A DNA stretch of 64,000 bases, taken from NCBI GenBank assembly GCA_013388745.1, contig JACAER010000029.1, forward strand, positions 42,861 through 106,860. Reading direction: 5' to 3'. Both the position numbers and the translations under genes were made by a program. Each line of letters opens with the position of its first letter. Positions within the stretch are counted from its first letter, which is position 1. Positions 25,726 through 34,906 of this stretch are shown here, one piece after another. Under the pieces are notes generated by a model. It was given only the letters and a program-made list of their open reading frames with translations. It ran no database searches and was not told where the DNA came from. This DNA is from Chloroflexota bacterium. Lineage in GTDB: Bacteria; Chloroflexota; Anaerolineae; Aggregatilineales; Phototrophicaceae.

Positions 25726-27036
25726 ATGAAGAAAATGCTGGTCATTGTAACAGTGCTAACTTTGGTCGGACTGCTATCGATCGGGCCGGTGGTGGCTCAG
25801 GATCGCCCCAATCTGTCGATTGTGTGGTTTGCCTGGCCGCCCTGCGATCTGCTGTCGTCGCTGGTGGCAGATTATCCTGATGCCAACGTGACGGTAAGCT
25901 GCGTGCCGATTGGCGAATGGCGCAACCAGATTTTTGCGGACTTCGCGGCGCAGGGCGGGGCTGATCTGCCGATTCTGGACAGCCAGTTCATGGGCGAAGC
26001 GGTCGCGGGCAGCCACCTGGTTGATCTGACGGAATTCCTGCAAACGGAACTGCCGTTTGATGATTACAATCAAACCGCGCTCAGCTACTACGCTGAAGTG
26101 CCGCAGGGCAGCGGGACGTACTACTCTGTGCCGGTGATTACCGATACCCGTATGCTGGTGTACCGCCGTGATCTGTTCGAGAACCCGGATGTGATGGCCG
26201 CTTATCAGGCGGCTACCGGGCAGGAACTGCGCGTGCCGCAGACGTGGACAGAACTGCTGCAAATCGCGCAGTTCTTCAAGGGCAGCGAGTACATTGAAAA
26301 CGGCTTTGCCACGCACTGGATTAACGACGGCGACCTGGTACAGACGGCCTGGAATCATATTTTGTGGTCGTGGGGCGGCGAGCTGTGGGATTCGGCGACA
26401 TATCAGGTAGAAGGTGTGCTGAACAATGAAGTCGGTGTGCAGGCGGTGGAATTTGCGCAGCAGATTTTCCAGACTGCGCCCGATGGCGCAGCAGCCTTCG
26501 GCTTCACAGAAGTGGTGAGCACGGTGTGCAACGGCTCGACAGCCATGATCGAAATCTGGTACGGTTTTGGCGCGGCCTTCACCAGCGCCGAAACCTGCGA
26601 ACAATCGCCGAATCTGGGCTTTGCGGTTGTGCCGGGCGAGGTCGAACACTTTATCAGTCTGGGTGGGCAGGGCATCAGCATCAGCGCCTACTCGCCGAAT
26701 CAGGAAGCGGCCTTCGCCTTCGTGAGCTGGCTGCAATCGGACGAAACGCAAATCGCTTGGGTACAGGGTGGCGGTTTCCCTGGCCGCAACTCGATTCTGG
26801 CGAGCGAAGAATTCCTGAACGCAGCGCCGTATAACCCGACGTTCGCCGAAGCCTTCCAATATGTGAAAGACTTCTGGAACATCCCCGAATATGCCGCCTT
26901 GCTGGCGATTCAGGGCGAATACCTGAATCTGGCGATTTCCGGGCAGATGGACGCGCAGGAAGCGCTGGATTTGATCGCGGAAGAACAGCAGGCTGTGCTG
27001 GACGAAGCCTATCCTGACGGGCCGCCGGCACCATAA
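25726..27036 (+). CDS. Extracellular sugar-binding protein, family 1
   Basis: 436 residues. A Sec signal peptide (1-25, ending VVAQ) precedes a family 1 solute-binding protein: the hinge and ligand regions include PILDSQFMGEAV, YYSVPVITDTRMLVYRRDLF and SISAYSPNQEAAFAFVSWL. No lipobox Cys is present, which is unusual for a monoderm-like cell, so retention may rely on the transporter. The start follows AAAGGAAAT. It is the first gene of an import operon with two permeases and two ATPases. The sugar is unknown, though the adjacent xylose genes make a pentose or pentose glycoside a reasonable guess. Confidence 0.9.
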   Translation: MKKMLVIVTVLTLVGLLSIGPVVAQDRPNLSIVWFAWPPCDLLSSLVADYPDANVTVSCVPIGEWRNQIFADFAAQGGADLPILDSQFMGEAVAGSHLVDLTEFLQTELPFDDYNQTALSYYAEVPQGSGTYYSVPVITDTRMLVYRRDLFENPDVMAAYQAATGQELRVPQTWTELLQIAQFFKGSEYIENGFATHWINDGDLVQTAWNHILWSWGGELWDSATYQVEGVLNNEVGVQAVEFAQQIFQTAPDGAAAFGFTEVVSTVCNGSTAMIEIWYGFGAAFTSAETCEQSPNLGFAVVPGEVEHFISLGGQGISISAYSPNQEAAFAFVSWLQSDETQIAWVQGGGFPGRNSILASEEFLNAAPYNPTFAEAFQYVKDFWNIPEYAALLAIQGEYLNLAISGQMDAQEALDLIAEEQQAVLDEAYPDGPPAP

Positions 27037-27052
27037 AGACTGCGCACGGCTT

Positions 27053-27077
27053 GGGGCGGGAGAAGCGCTTCCGCCCC
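27053..27077 (+). promoter_or_regulatory. Intercistronic stem-loop after the binding-protein gene
   Basis: A ten-base GC-rich stem (GGGGCGGGAG with CTTCCGCCCC, one G-U pair) and a five-base loop sit between the binding protein and its permeases. This is the usual place for a hairpin that keeps the binding-protein message more abundant than the rest. Confidence 0.6.
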
Positions 27078-27101
27078 ACTGACATGTTTTGGAGCAAAAT
27101 C

Positions 27102-28046
27102 ATGACTAATCTAAGCAGTGCGCCGCGCACACAAACGCCCCGAATGCGTCCGCGTTTTGGCTGGTTCAGCGACCGCTGGATTGCGGTGTCGTTCCTGACA
27201 CCGACGATGCTGCTGCTGCTGTTTATGACGGTTTTTCCACTGATCTGGTCGCTGTATTTGAGCTTTACCGAATGGTCGGTGGCGCGCAATACGCGCGAAG
27301 CGCCGGTATGGGTGGGCACGCAGAATTACGTTGATTTGCTGACCAACGAACGCACGTGGGAGCGCTTCGTCGTGACCGGGCAGTTTGTTGTGCCGGCGGT
27401 GGTCATCGAGCTGGTGTTGGGCTTTGCTGTCGCGATGCTGCTGAACCGCAAATTCGCGGGGCGCGGCGCGTTGATGACCGGGCTGCTGATCCCGATGATG
27501 CTGTCGCCGGTGGTGGTAGCGCTGTTCTGGCGTTTTATGATGCAGGGCGACGGTGTGCTTAATTACTATATCGAAGCGGTTTTGGGTGTCCCGCCGGTAC
27601 AGTGGCTAACCGGACGGTCCGTGGCGCTGTGGTCGCTGGTGCTGGTGGATGTGTGGATGTGGACGCCATTCATGATGCTGATTTCGCTGGCGGGGCTGTC
27701 GGCAGTGCCCAAGTACCTGTACGAGGCGGCGGCGGTGTATCGGGCGAGCGCCTGGTTTCGCTTCCGGCATATCACGCTGCCGATGGTGACGCCGCTGCTG
27801 CTGATCGCGATCATTTTCCGCATGATGGACGCCTACAAGCTGTTCGATCAGGCGTTTGTGCTGTTTGGGTTGGGCGGCGGGCCGGGTAGGTCGGCGCAGA
27901 CAGCGGCGCTGTATATCTATCAGGTGGCGTTCGATCAATTTAACACGGGCGAAGGCTCGGCGCTGGGCTATATCATGCTGGTGGTAATTATCGCGCTGGC
28001 GAACATCTTTATCCGCGTGCTGAATCAGGCCAAGACGGGGCAATAA
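27102..28046 (+). CDS. Sugar ABC transporter permease, MalF/UgpA type
   Basis: 314 residues with six membrane segments and the MalF-type coupling motif near EAAAVYRASAWFRFRHITLPMV, where EAA, G-type and TLP elements are partly conserved (the usual Gly is Arg-Ala here). The start at 27102 has GGAG nine bases upstream; longer frames from 27051 or 27084 lack that. It pairs with the next permease to form the channel. Confidence 0.9.
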   Translation: MTNLSSAPRTQTPRMRPRFGWFSDRWIAVSFLTPTMLLLLFMTVFPLIWSLYLSFTEWSVARNTREAPVWVGTQNYVDLLTNERTWERFVVTGQFVVPAVVIELVLGFAVAMLLNRKFAGRGALMTGLLIPMMLSPVVVALFWRFMMQGDGVLNYYIEAVLGVPPVQWLTGRSVALWSLVLVDVWMWTPFMMLISLAGLSAVPKYLYEAAAVYRASAWFRFRHITLPMVTPLLLIAIIFRMMDAYKLFDQAFVLFGLGGGPGRSAQTAALYIYQVAFDQFNTGEGSALGYIMLVVIIALANIFIRVLNQAKTGQ

Positions 28047-28055
28047 GGGGGCGCT

Positions 28056-28925
28056 GTGTTGCGAAGAATACTGTTCTGGCTGGCGCTGGCGCTGGTGATT
28101 TTCTACTTTGCGTTTCCGCTGTACTGGATCGTGATTTCGTCGTTCAAGACGATCGCCGATGTGACACGCGCGACACCGGCGATGCTGCCGTTTGTCGATT
28201 TTCAGCAGACCCTGGCGAATTATTCGTCCATATTGCTGGGGACGAATATCGAAAGCGAGACTGGTGTGCAGGCGGCGGCGAGTCTCGGCGAGTTCCGCGA
28301 GCGCCTGCTGAACAGCGTTATCATCAGCGGTATCTCGACAGCACTGGCCGTGGGCATGGGCACGCTGGCCGCTTATGCTTTTTCGCGCTTCCGCATTCCG
28401 GGCGAGGGCGATTTGCTGTTCTTCATTCTGAGCACGCGCATGCTGCCGCCGGTGGTGGTGCTGATTCCGATTTTCTTATTTTTCAGCAATCTTGGTTTGC
28501 GAGACAGTTATTTAGGACTGATTATCCTGTACACGTCGGCCAATGTGCCGTTTGTAGTGTGGATGATGAAAGGCTTCTTCGACGAGATTCCGCTGGAATA
28601 TGAAGAAGCGGCGATGGTCGATGGCTATTCACGTATCGAGGCGGTGTGGAAAATCGTGATCCCCGAAGCAATTCCGGCGATGGCAGCAACGGCGGTGTTT
28701 TCGGCGATCGTAGCCTGGAACGAATTTGTGCTGTCGAATCTGCTGAACCGCAACTATGCCTCCACCGTGCCGCCATATCTGAACAGCATTGTCGGTGTCG
28801 GGCAAGTGGAATGGGGGCGGCTGGCGGCGGCGGCGGTGCTGTTCGTCATCCCGATCATCGTTTTCACGTTCCTGGTGCGCAATCACCTGCTGCGCGGCGT
28901 GACGTTTGGCGCGGTTCGGCGCTAA
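28056..28925 (+). CDS. Sugar ABC transporter permease, MalG/UgpE type
   Basis: 289 residues with six membrane segments. The coupling loop is recognisable in EEAAMVDGYSRIEAVWKIVIPEA. The C-terminus ends in a positively charged tail as in MalG relatives. The start is GTG at 28056, preceded by AAGGGGG, nine bases after the first permease. It is the second half of the transmembrane channel. Confidence 0.9.
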   Translation: MLRRILFWLALALVIFYFAFPLYWIVISSFKTIADVTRATPAMLPFVDFQQTLANYSSILLGTNIESETGVQAAASLGEFRERLLNSVIISGISTALAVGMGTLAAYAFSRFRIPGEGDLLFFILSTRMLPPVVVLIPIFLFFSNLGLRDSYLGLIILYTSANVPFVVWMMKGFFDEIPLEYEEAAMVDGYSRIEAVWKIVIPEAIPAMAATAVFSAIVAWNEFVLSNLLNRNYASTVPPYLNSIVGVGQVEWGRLAAAAVLFVIPIIVFTFLVRNHLLRGVTFGAVRR

Positions 28926-28937
28926 GGAAGGGGCTTT

Positions 28938-30056
28938 ATGGCAGAAGTACGATTTCTCAACGTCGTCAAACGATTCAGCACCAAAAGCGGTGATGTCCTG
29001 GCCGTCGATCAGGTGAATCTGGAGGTGGCGGACGGCGAATTTCTGGTGCTGCTAGGGCCAAGCGGCTGCGGCAAAACAACCACGCTGCGCATGGTAGCCG
29101 GACTGGAAACAGCCACCAGTGGCGATATTTTTATCGGCAGCCGGCGGGTAAATGATTTGGCGCCGGGCGAACGGGACATCGCCTTCGTATTTCAGTTTTA
29201 CGCGCTGTATCCACACCTGAGCGTGCGTGATAACATCGCTTTCCCACTGCGCGCGCAGCGTATTTCACGCGAGGAGGTGGACAAGCGCGTGCAAGACGTG
29301 GCACAGCGTTTGAAGATCGAGCATATCCTGAAACGCCGCCCGAACCGCCTGCCGAGCGGCGAGCAGCAGCGTGTAGCGCTGGGGCGGGCGATGGTGCGGC
29401 AGCCGCAGGTGTTTTTGATGGACGAACCGCTGACGAATCTGGATGCCAGTTTGCGCGCCGATATGCGGGTGGAACTCAAACATTTGCAGCACGAACTTGG
29501 CACAACCATGCTGTACGTCACCCATGACCAGACGGAAGCCATGTCGATGAGCCACCGCATTGCCGTTATGAATCTGGGCGTGCTGCAACAGGTAGGAACC
29601 CCGCTCGAAATCTACAATCACCCGCAAACTCTGTTCGTGGCGCTGTTTATCGGCAGTCCGCCGATGAACATGATGACCTGCACACTCAGCGAAGGACGCC
29701 ATTTGCAGGCAAAAGTTGGCAACCTGCGCCTGACACTCAGCAGCACACACCGGCTTTTGAGCCAGGAACGTGAACAAAACGTCGCTTTTGGCGTGCGTTC
29801 CGAAGATGTGCATATCCAATCTGCTGATCGCGCGAGCGATGTGATGGGAACGGTGCTGGTGCGCGAACCTTTAGGCGATGAGACGATTTATCAGGTTGAT
29901 GTCGGCGGCGAAAGCGCACTGCTGGTCAAGGCGCTGCCGCGCGAGGTCTTCCAGCCGGGTGAGCGCGTGGGTCTGACGATTGATCCAGAGCGTATCCATC
30001 TCTTTGAGGCAGCAACGGGAAAATCACTGCTGGCGGCGGCAGAGAAGGCAGGGTAA
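28938..30056 (+). CDS. MalK/UgpC-type ABC ATPase with degenerate signature motif
   Basis: 372 residues: nucleotide-binding domain (1-235) plus a C-terminal MalK-type regulatory domain. Walker A (GPSGCGKTTT), Q-loop (FQFYALYPHL), Walker B (FLMDEPLTNLD) and switch His (YVTHDQTEAM) are intact. The ABC signature, normally LSGGQQQR, reads LPSGEQQR: Ser to Pro, Gly to Ser, Gln to Glu. The next gene shows the opposite defect, so the two probably form a heterodimer with one good and one weak ATP site. Preceded by AAGGAAGGGG. Confidence 0.92.
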   Translation: MAEVRFLNVVKRFSTKSGDVLAVDQVNLEVADGEFLVLLGPSGCGKTTTLRMVAGLETATSGDIFIGSRRVNDLAPGERDIAFVFQFYALYPHLSVRDNIAFPLRAQRISREEVDKRVQDVAQRLKIEHILKRRPNRLPSGEQQRVALGRAMVRQPQVFLMDEPLTNLDASLRADMRVELKHLQHELGTTMLYVTHDQTEAMSMSHRIAVMNLGVLQQVGTPLEIYNHPQTLFVALFIGSPPMNMMTCTLSEGRHLQAKVGNLRLTLSSTHRLLSQEREQNVAFGVRSEDVHIQSADRASDVMGTVLVREPLGDETIYQVDVGGESALLVKALPREVFQPGERVGLTIDPERIHLFEAATGKSLLAAAEKAG

Positions 30057-30061
30057 CGGGG

Positions 30062-31144
30062 ATGGCAAGCCTGGACATGCAACAGGTCAGCAAGAGTTTT
30101 GGGCGCACGAAAGCGCTCAGTGAACTGACACTTTCGATCAAAGATGGCGAATTTCTCATTCTGCTCGGCCCAACGGGCGCGGGCAAGACGACGACACTGC
30201 GCTGTGTGGCGGGGTTGGAAAAGCCGGAGACCGGGACAATCAGTATCAACCGTGAGAACGTGGTTGGGCTGAGTCCGGCAGAACGCGATGTGGCGTTTGT
30301 GTTTCAGAGCTATGCGCTGTACCCGCGCAAAACTGTATTCGAAAACATGGCGTTTCCGCTGCAAGCGCGGCGGCTATCGCCCCAAGAGATCACAAGGCAG
30401 GTGGAAGAGATCGCGTCTAAGCTGCGCATCACGGAACTACTGCAACGGCGGCCCACTGAGCTATCGGGCGGTCAGCAGCAGCGGGTGGCGCTGGGGCGGG
30501 CGATGGTGCGGCGGCCGCAGGTGTTCCTGATGGATGAGCCGCTGACGAATCTGGATTTTAAGCTGCGCGTGGAGATGCGCGCAGAACTCAAACGGCTGCA
30601 AAAAGAGCTGGGCGCGACATTCTTTTACGTCACTAACGATCAGGTTGAGGCGATGTCGATGGCCGACCGCATCGCGATTCTCGATCATGGCAAATTGCAG
30701 CAGGTGGATGTGCCGGAGGATGTCTATTCGCGTCCGGCGAATCAGTTTGTAGCGGCGTTTGTGGGCAGCCCGCGCATGAACTTCATGCCATGCAGTGTGG
30801 ACAGCAGCCAGCGCCGGTTGGTGGGCAGCGGCTGGCACATGGTCTTGGCGGGCGATGCGCTGGAGCGCCTGAGCAAAGGCAGCGGCTTGCGCTATGTCTT
30901 TGGCGTGCGCGCAGAAGATGTGCAGGTGACGCGCGAGGCGAACCACGAGACCATAGCCGGCAAGGTGTACGTGACTGAGCCATTGGGCGATCGCACGCTG
31001 CTCGATATTCAGCTAGGTGAGACCATGATGAAAGTGAAAGTGCCAGCGACTTTTGTGACCCACCCCGGCGAAACGCTGCACCTGCGTTTTGATGCGCAGC
31101 GCTTTCATCTGTTCGATCAACAGTCCGGGGAAACCATCGTATAG
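30062..31144 (+). CDS. MalK/UgpC-type ABC ATPase with Asn in place of switch His
   Basis: 360 residues: nucleotide-binding domain plus C-terminal regulatory domain (FVAAFVGSPRMNFM onward). Walker A (GPTGAGKTTT), Q-loop (FQSYALYPRK), signature (LSGGQQQR) and Walker B (FLMDEPLTNLD) are canonical. The switch His is replaced by Asn (YVTNDQVEAM). Its own Walker site would therefore be impaired, while its good signature completes the site formed by the partner at 28938. It starts five bases after that partner, supporting equimolar production. Tandem MalK-type ATPases are known from glycerol (GlpS/GlpT) transporters of rhizobia. Confidence 0.92.
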   Translation: MASLDMQQVSKSFGRTKALSELTLSIKDGEFLILLGPTGAGKTTTLRCVAGLEKPETGTISINRENVVGLSPAERDVAFVFQSYALYPRKTVFENMAFPLQARRLSPQEITRQVEEIASKLRITELLQRRPTELSGGQQQRVALGRAMVRRPQVFLMDEPLTNLDFKLRVEMRAELKRLQKELGATFFYVTNDQVEAMSMADRIAILDHGKLQQVDVPEDVYSRPANQFVAAFVGSPRMNFMPCSVDSSQRRLVGSGWHMVLAGDALERLSKGSGLRYVFGVRAEDVQVTREANHETIAGKVYVTEPLGDRTLLDIQLGETMMKVKVPATFVTHPGETLHLRFDAQRFHLFDQQSGETIV

Positions 31145-31164
31145 ATTTTTAAGGAGGAAGTGTT

Positions 31165-32166
31165 ATGGCACGAGCAGTGACCCTTTTTACCGGCCAGTGG
31201 GCGGATCTAACGCTGGATGCGCTGGCGCAGAAAGTCAAAGGCTGGGGCTATGATGGCCTGGAATTGGCCTGCTGGGGCGATCACTTTGAGGTGGATAAGG
31301 CATTAGAGAGCGACAAATATGTGCGCGGGCGGCGCGAGGTTCTCGAAAAATACGGCCTAAAATGTTTCGCGATCAGCACGCATTTGGTGGGACAGTGTGT
31401 AGCGGATGTGTTGATCGACGAACGCCACAAATCGATTCTGCCGCCGCGTCTGTGGGGCGATGGCAAACCGGATGGTGTGCGCCAGCGCTGCGCCGAAGAA
31501 GTCAAAAACACGGCGCGCGCCGCCAAAATGTTCGGTGTGGATGTCGTCAACGGTTTCACGGGCAGCCCGGTGTGGCATATGCTCTATTTCTTCCCGCCGA
31601 CTTCTGCCGAGATGATCGATGCCGGGTATCGTGAATTCGCCGATCGCTGGAATCCGATTCTCGACGTATTTGATAAAGAAGGTGTGCGCTATGCATTGGA
31701 AGCGCACCCGACAGAGATTGCGTATGACATTTACACGGCAGAACGCACGCTGGCGGCGCTGAATCATCGCAAAGCGTTTGGTTTCAATTTCGATCCCAGC
31801 CACTTTGTCCACCAGTTGTTTAACCCCGTCCATTTCATCGAGCGCTTCCCCGATCGCATCTATCACGTGCATGTTAAGGATTCGAAAGTCAAAGTTAACG
31901 GGTATAACAGCATTCTTGGTTCGCATCTGGGCTTCGGCGACAGCCGGCGCGGCTGGGATTTTGTTTCGCCGGGGCATGGCGATGTCGATCTGGAGAGCAT
32001 TATTCGCGTGCTGAATCGCATCGGTTACAACGGGCCGCTGTCAGTGGAATGGGAAGACAGCGGGATGGATCGCGAGCACGGGGCAGCCGAAGCCGTGACC
32101 TACGTGCGCAGCAAAGATTTTAAACCGTCGGATCGCGCTTTCGACGCGGCTTTTGAGAAGAAATAG
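31165..32166 (+). CDS. Xylose-isomerase-like TIM-barrel sugar isomerase/epimerase
   Basis: 333 residues of the AP-endonuclease-2/IolE-IolI-like TIM barrel. Visible metal-site elements are the Glu of [13 protein letters not shown], the Asp/His of [11 protein letters not shown], the His of [10 protein letters not shown] and a late Glu in [11 protein letters not shown]. Such enzymes isomerise, epimerise or dehydrate sugars and inosose compounds. It follows the ATPase after AAGGAGG and is paired with a Gfo/Idh/MocA oxidoreductase, a combination typical of oxidative sugar or inositol-like catabolism with a 3-keto intermediate. Substrate not deducible. Confidence 0.85.
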   Translation: MARAVTLFTGQWADLTLDALAQKVKGWGYDGLELACWGDHFEVDKALESDKYVRGRREVLEKYGLKCFAISTHLVGQCVADVLIDERHKSILPPRLWGDGKPDGVRQRCAEEVKNTARAAKMFGVDVVNGFTGSPVWHMLYFFPPTSAEMIDAGYREFADRWNPILDVFDKEGVRYALEAHPTEIAYDIYTAERTLAALNHRKAFGFNFDPSHFVHQLFNPVHFIERFPDRIYHVHVKDSKVKVNGYNSILGSHLGFGDSRRGWDFVSPGHGDVDLESIIRVLNRIGYNGPLSVEWEDSGMDREHGAAEAVTYVRSKDFKPSDRAFDAAFEKK

Positions 32167-32175
32167 GGGGCGCAT

Positions 32176-33369
32176 ATGGCTGATGAAGTCGGATTTGTGA
32201 GCATGGCGGGCGCGAAAGCCGAAGGGGACGCGCCGGAGATCGGTGTCGGCATGTTGGGCTATGCGTTTATGGGCAAAGCCCATTCCAACGCGCTGAAGAA
32301 ACTACCGTACATGATGTATCCGCCAGTGGCGATTCCTAAGCTGGTGGCAGTAGCGGGACGCAACGAAGGCGCGGTGGCCGAAGCCGCGCGGCGCTATGGC
32401 TACGCGGGCTACTATACCGATTGGCGCAAGATGCTGGAAAACAGCGCGATTCAGGTGTTCGACAACGGCGGGCCGAATGACGCGCACGCTGAACCCTGTA
32501 TCGCGGCGGCGCAGGCGGGCAAACACGTGTTTTGCGAAAAGCCGCTGGCGCGCACGGCAGAAGAAGCCAAATCCATGCTGGACGCGGTGACAAAGGCGGG
32601 CGTCAAACACATGGTCGCGCACAACTATCGTTTTGTGCCGGCGATTATGCAGGCGCGCAAGCTGATCGAGAGCGGCGCGCTGGGACGAATCTTCCACTTC
32701 CGTGCGGTGTACCTGCAAGAATGGATTATCGACCCGAATTTCCCGAAAATCTGGCGGCTGGACAAAAAGCTGGCCGGCAGCGGCGCGCTGGGCGATCTTG
32801 GCTCGCATATCATCGATCTGGCGCGCTTCCTGGTGGGCGAGCCGACCAAAGTGATGGGGATGACCAAAACGTTCATCACCGAACGCCCGCTGCCGGATGG
32901 CTCTGGCATGGGCAAAGTGGATGTGGACGATGCGTTCACGGCGCTGGTTGAATTCGAGAACGGCGCGGTGGGCACATTGGAGGCGTCGCGCTTCTGTCAG
33001 GGACGCAAGAATCACGAAGTGCTGGAGATTAACGGCGAAAACGGATCAATACAGTTCGATCTTGAACGTTTAAATGAACTGAACGTGTTCTGGGCAGGCG
33101 ACGAACCGAAAGAAACGCGCGGTTTCCACAACACGCTAATCAGCGAGTCGTATCATCCCTACTGGGCGAACTGGTGGCCGCACGGCCACATGATCGGCTG
33201 GGAGCATTCGTTCGTCCACGAATTCCACCATTTTTTCGAGGCGCTTGTCAACAACAAGGCGGTCGCGCCGTATGGAGCAGACTTCGAGGACGGTTATCGC
33301 AACGCGGTGATTTGCGACGCGATTGTCGAATCGGCGCAGAGCAAGCGCATGGTCGATATTCGTTATTAG
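32176..33369 (+). CDS. Gfo/Idh/MocA family NAD(P)-dependent oxidoreductase
   Basis: 397 residues. The N-terminal Rossmann fold starts at VGMLGYAFMGKAHSNAL after about 23 extra residues. The family signature CEKPLARTAEE is clear (about 117-127), followed by the C-terminal substrate domain with GDLGSHIIDLARFLVGEP, which carries the catalytic His/Asp region, and GTLEASRFCQGRKNH. It oxidises or reduces a sugar or polyol carbon with NAD(P). It starts nine bases after the TIM-barrel gene and probably works on the same imported substrate. Confidence 0.9.
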   Translation: MADEVGFVSMAGAKAEGDAPEIGVGMLGYAFMGKAHSNALKKLPYMMYPPVAIPKLVAVAGRNEGAVAEAARRYGYAGYYTDWRKMLENSAIQVFDNGGPNDAHAEPCIAAAQAGKHVFCEKPLARTAEEAKSMLDAVTKAGVKHMVAHNYRFVPAIMQARKLIESGALGRIFHFRAVYLQEWIIDPNFPKIWRLDKKLAGSGALGDLGSHIIDLARFLVGEPTKVMGMTKTFITERPLPDGSGMGKVDVDDAFTALVEFENGAVGTLEASRFCQGRKNHEVLEINGENGSIQFDLERLNELNVFWAGDEPKETRGFHNTLISESYHPYWANWWPHGHMIGWEHSFVHEFHHFFEALVNNKAVAPYGADFEDGYRNAVICDAIVESAQSKRMVDIRY

Positions 33370-33378
33370 GATACGGCG

Positions 33379-33567
33379 ATGTCTAAACGCACCTACCAGA
33401 TCGGCGAACGTGTGATTATTGCGGCCATGACGATCGGGCTGATCGGCATGTTTCAGCCGTTTCAGATCGACCTATACTCGTGGGGCTTTCACATCCTGCT
33501 GATCGGCACACTCAGTTTTATCGTGTTCACCAAGTTCGATCCGGGCGAGGAGCAAAGCGGCACCTAG
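33379..33567 (+). CDS. Small two-TM membrane protein, unknown
   Basis: 62 residues: two hydrophobic segments (about 11-29 and 34-51) joined by a short polar turn, with a charged C-terminus. It starts nine bases after the oxidoreductase and precedes the operon terminator at 33606-33642, so it is part of the importer operon. No family recognised; it might modulate the transporter, but nothing in the sequence proves it. Confidence 0.65.
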   Translation: MSKRTYQIGERVIIAAMTIGLIGMFQPFQIDLYSWGFHILLIGTLSFIVFTKFDPGEEQSGT

Positions 33568-33605
33568 TAGACGGTTCACAGTGATCAGTGTGCAGTAAAA
33601 TACCA

Positions 33606-33642
33606 CAGGGGCGGTGCGCGCTGCCCCTGTTTTCTGCTTTTT
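33606..33642 (+). terminator. Rho-independent terminator of the sugar import operon
   Basis: CAGGGGCGG pairs with CTGCCCCTG (one G-U) around a six-base loop and is followed by TTTTCTGCTTTTT. It closes the 25726-33567 operon. Confidence 0.85.
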
Positions 33643-33754
33643 CCCCTCTTACATTTTGTGCGTTCTCCCTGTAGGATGAGATAAATGTTGTTCTGGCCGA
33701 CAGTTTATTATGTTGTCCTCATCAGCAAGATTTTACTACTCGGAGGTATCCCGG

Positions 33755-34783
33755 ATGATCGGCAACTATCTGAGCGAGCGTTATTATCCTGTCGATATTC
33801 GTCTGGAAATTGTCTACGATGACCCGATGATTGATGAGACGGCGTGCGGGTTGGGGAGCGAAAAATATCACGGCTTAGGCACGATTGGGGTGAAAGGTGC
33901 ACACCTGCTGAATTCGGAAATGTACCAGGCGTTCACCCTGGTGCCGGCGCGGGCAGAGGCTTCGCCGGCCTATCTGAAATGGGAACAGAGCGGTTTTCAT
34001 ACCTATGTGAACCCGCAGGATGGTATGGACACGCAGCCGGTGCGCCCCAGCGGACTGGATATTTTGCGCGCGTGTACCCACAATACCGATGGCACGGTGT
34101 GCGCCGATTGTCTGCGCAAAGCGGCGGAAGCCGAAAAGCTGTTCGCGCGCGCCAAAGACGAGATCAGCCGCAAGCCCAATCTACCCAGGCCGAATCGCGA
34201 GTGGCCGCGCATGAGACCGCTGACCAGCAGCGGGGTAACGGACGATGATTGGTTGGGCGAGGAGCAGGAAACCGAGATTTTCCAGCCATCGACCACGACT
34301 GAGGATGAAACACTGACGCACGACCCGCTGGAAGCCGCGCTGCTGCGTCTGGAGTTTGGCACATACCCGGACACGCGGCGGCAGGATGTGGCGGTGGTGC
34401 GGCAGGCGCTCGACCAGATGTTTTTCTTGCGTCAGCAGCTTGCGGAAACGCAGCGCCAGATGCGGCGCGCGCTGCTGGCGGAGATCGAGCGCACGGCGGA
34501 AAACACCGAAAAAATGATCGAAAGCCTGGTGAAGGCGATGGCAGAACGCGATCACGCCTATCAGGAAGCGGCCAAAGCGCAGCATCAGTTGGCGAACTTG
34601 CAGATTCAGCGCGACAACCTGCTGAGCACCGCAGAAGACATTGTGCGGCAGTTCGAAATCGACAATGATCGTGTGGAACTCAAACTGGACAAAGCAGTGT
34701 ACACAGCGCGCGCTGGCGAAGGTCATGCGCTGCTGCACACAGTACAGCGTCTATGGAAACTAACGCGGACGATACGATCCTAA
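33755..34783 (+). CDS. Unrecognised protein with Cys cluster and coiled coil
   Basis: 342 residues, family not recognised. The first 130 residues look globular and include a Cys-rich stretch, CTHNTDGTVCADC, which could bind zinc. The middle (about 150-205) is acidic and Thr-rich, likely disordered. Residues about 225-320 are heptad-rich and Glu/Gln/Ala-rich, predicting a long coiled coil (LRQQLAETQRQMRRALLAEI). No signal peptide or membrane segment. The start at 33755 follows CGGAGG; the frame extends 15 codons upstream. It is a monocistronic gene between two terminators. Confidence 0.7.
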   Translation: MIGNYLSERYYPVDIRLEIVYDDPMIDETACGLGSEKYHGLGTIGVKGAHLLNSEMYQAFTLVPARAEASPAYLKWEQSGFHTYVNPQDGMDTQPVRPSGLDILRACTHNTDGTVCADCLRKAAEAEKLFARAKDEISRKPNLPRPNREWPRMRPLTSSGVTDDDWLGEEQETEIFQPSTTTEDETLTHDPLEAALLRLEFGTYPDTRRQDVAVVRQALDQMFFLRQQLAETQRQMRRALLAEIERTAENTEKMIESLVKAMAERDHAYQEAAKAQHQLANLQIQRDNLLSTAEDIVRQFEIDNDRVELKLDKAVYTARAGEGHALLHTVQRLWKLTRTIRS

Positions 34784-34855
34784 CGCATCGTTGGGTAATT
34801 TCTATTTTCGGGCGATTGCCGGAATGAAAAAACAGAATAGCGCCGCATTTTCGGC

Positions 34856-34890
34856 AACAAAAAAGTCTCGGTTGTGGCCGAGACTTTGTG
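34856..34890 (-). terminator. Rho-independent terminator of the beta-helix/SH3 gene
   Basis: On the minus strand AAAGTCTCGG pairs with CCGAGACTTT around a six-base loop and is followed by a run of Ts. It lies just after the stop at 34907 and could also serve the convergent gene. Confidence 0.8.
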
Positions 34891-34906
34891 ATTGGCGACG
34901 ATCGAT

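Noticed and set aside
25774..26859. A 361-codon open frame on the minus strand
   Set aside because: It is antisense to the sugar-binding protein and has an implausible His/Arg-rich composition.
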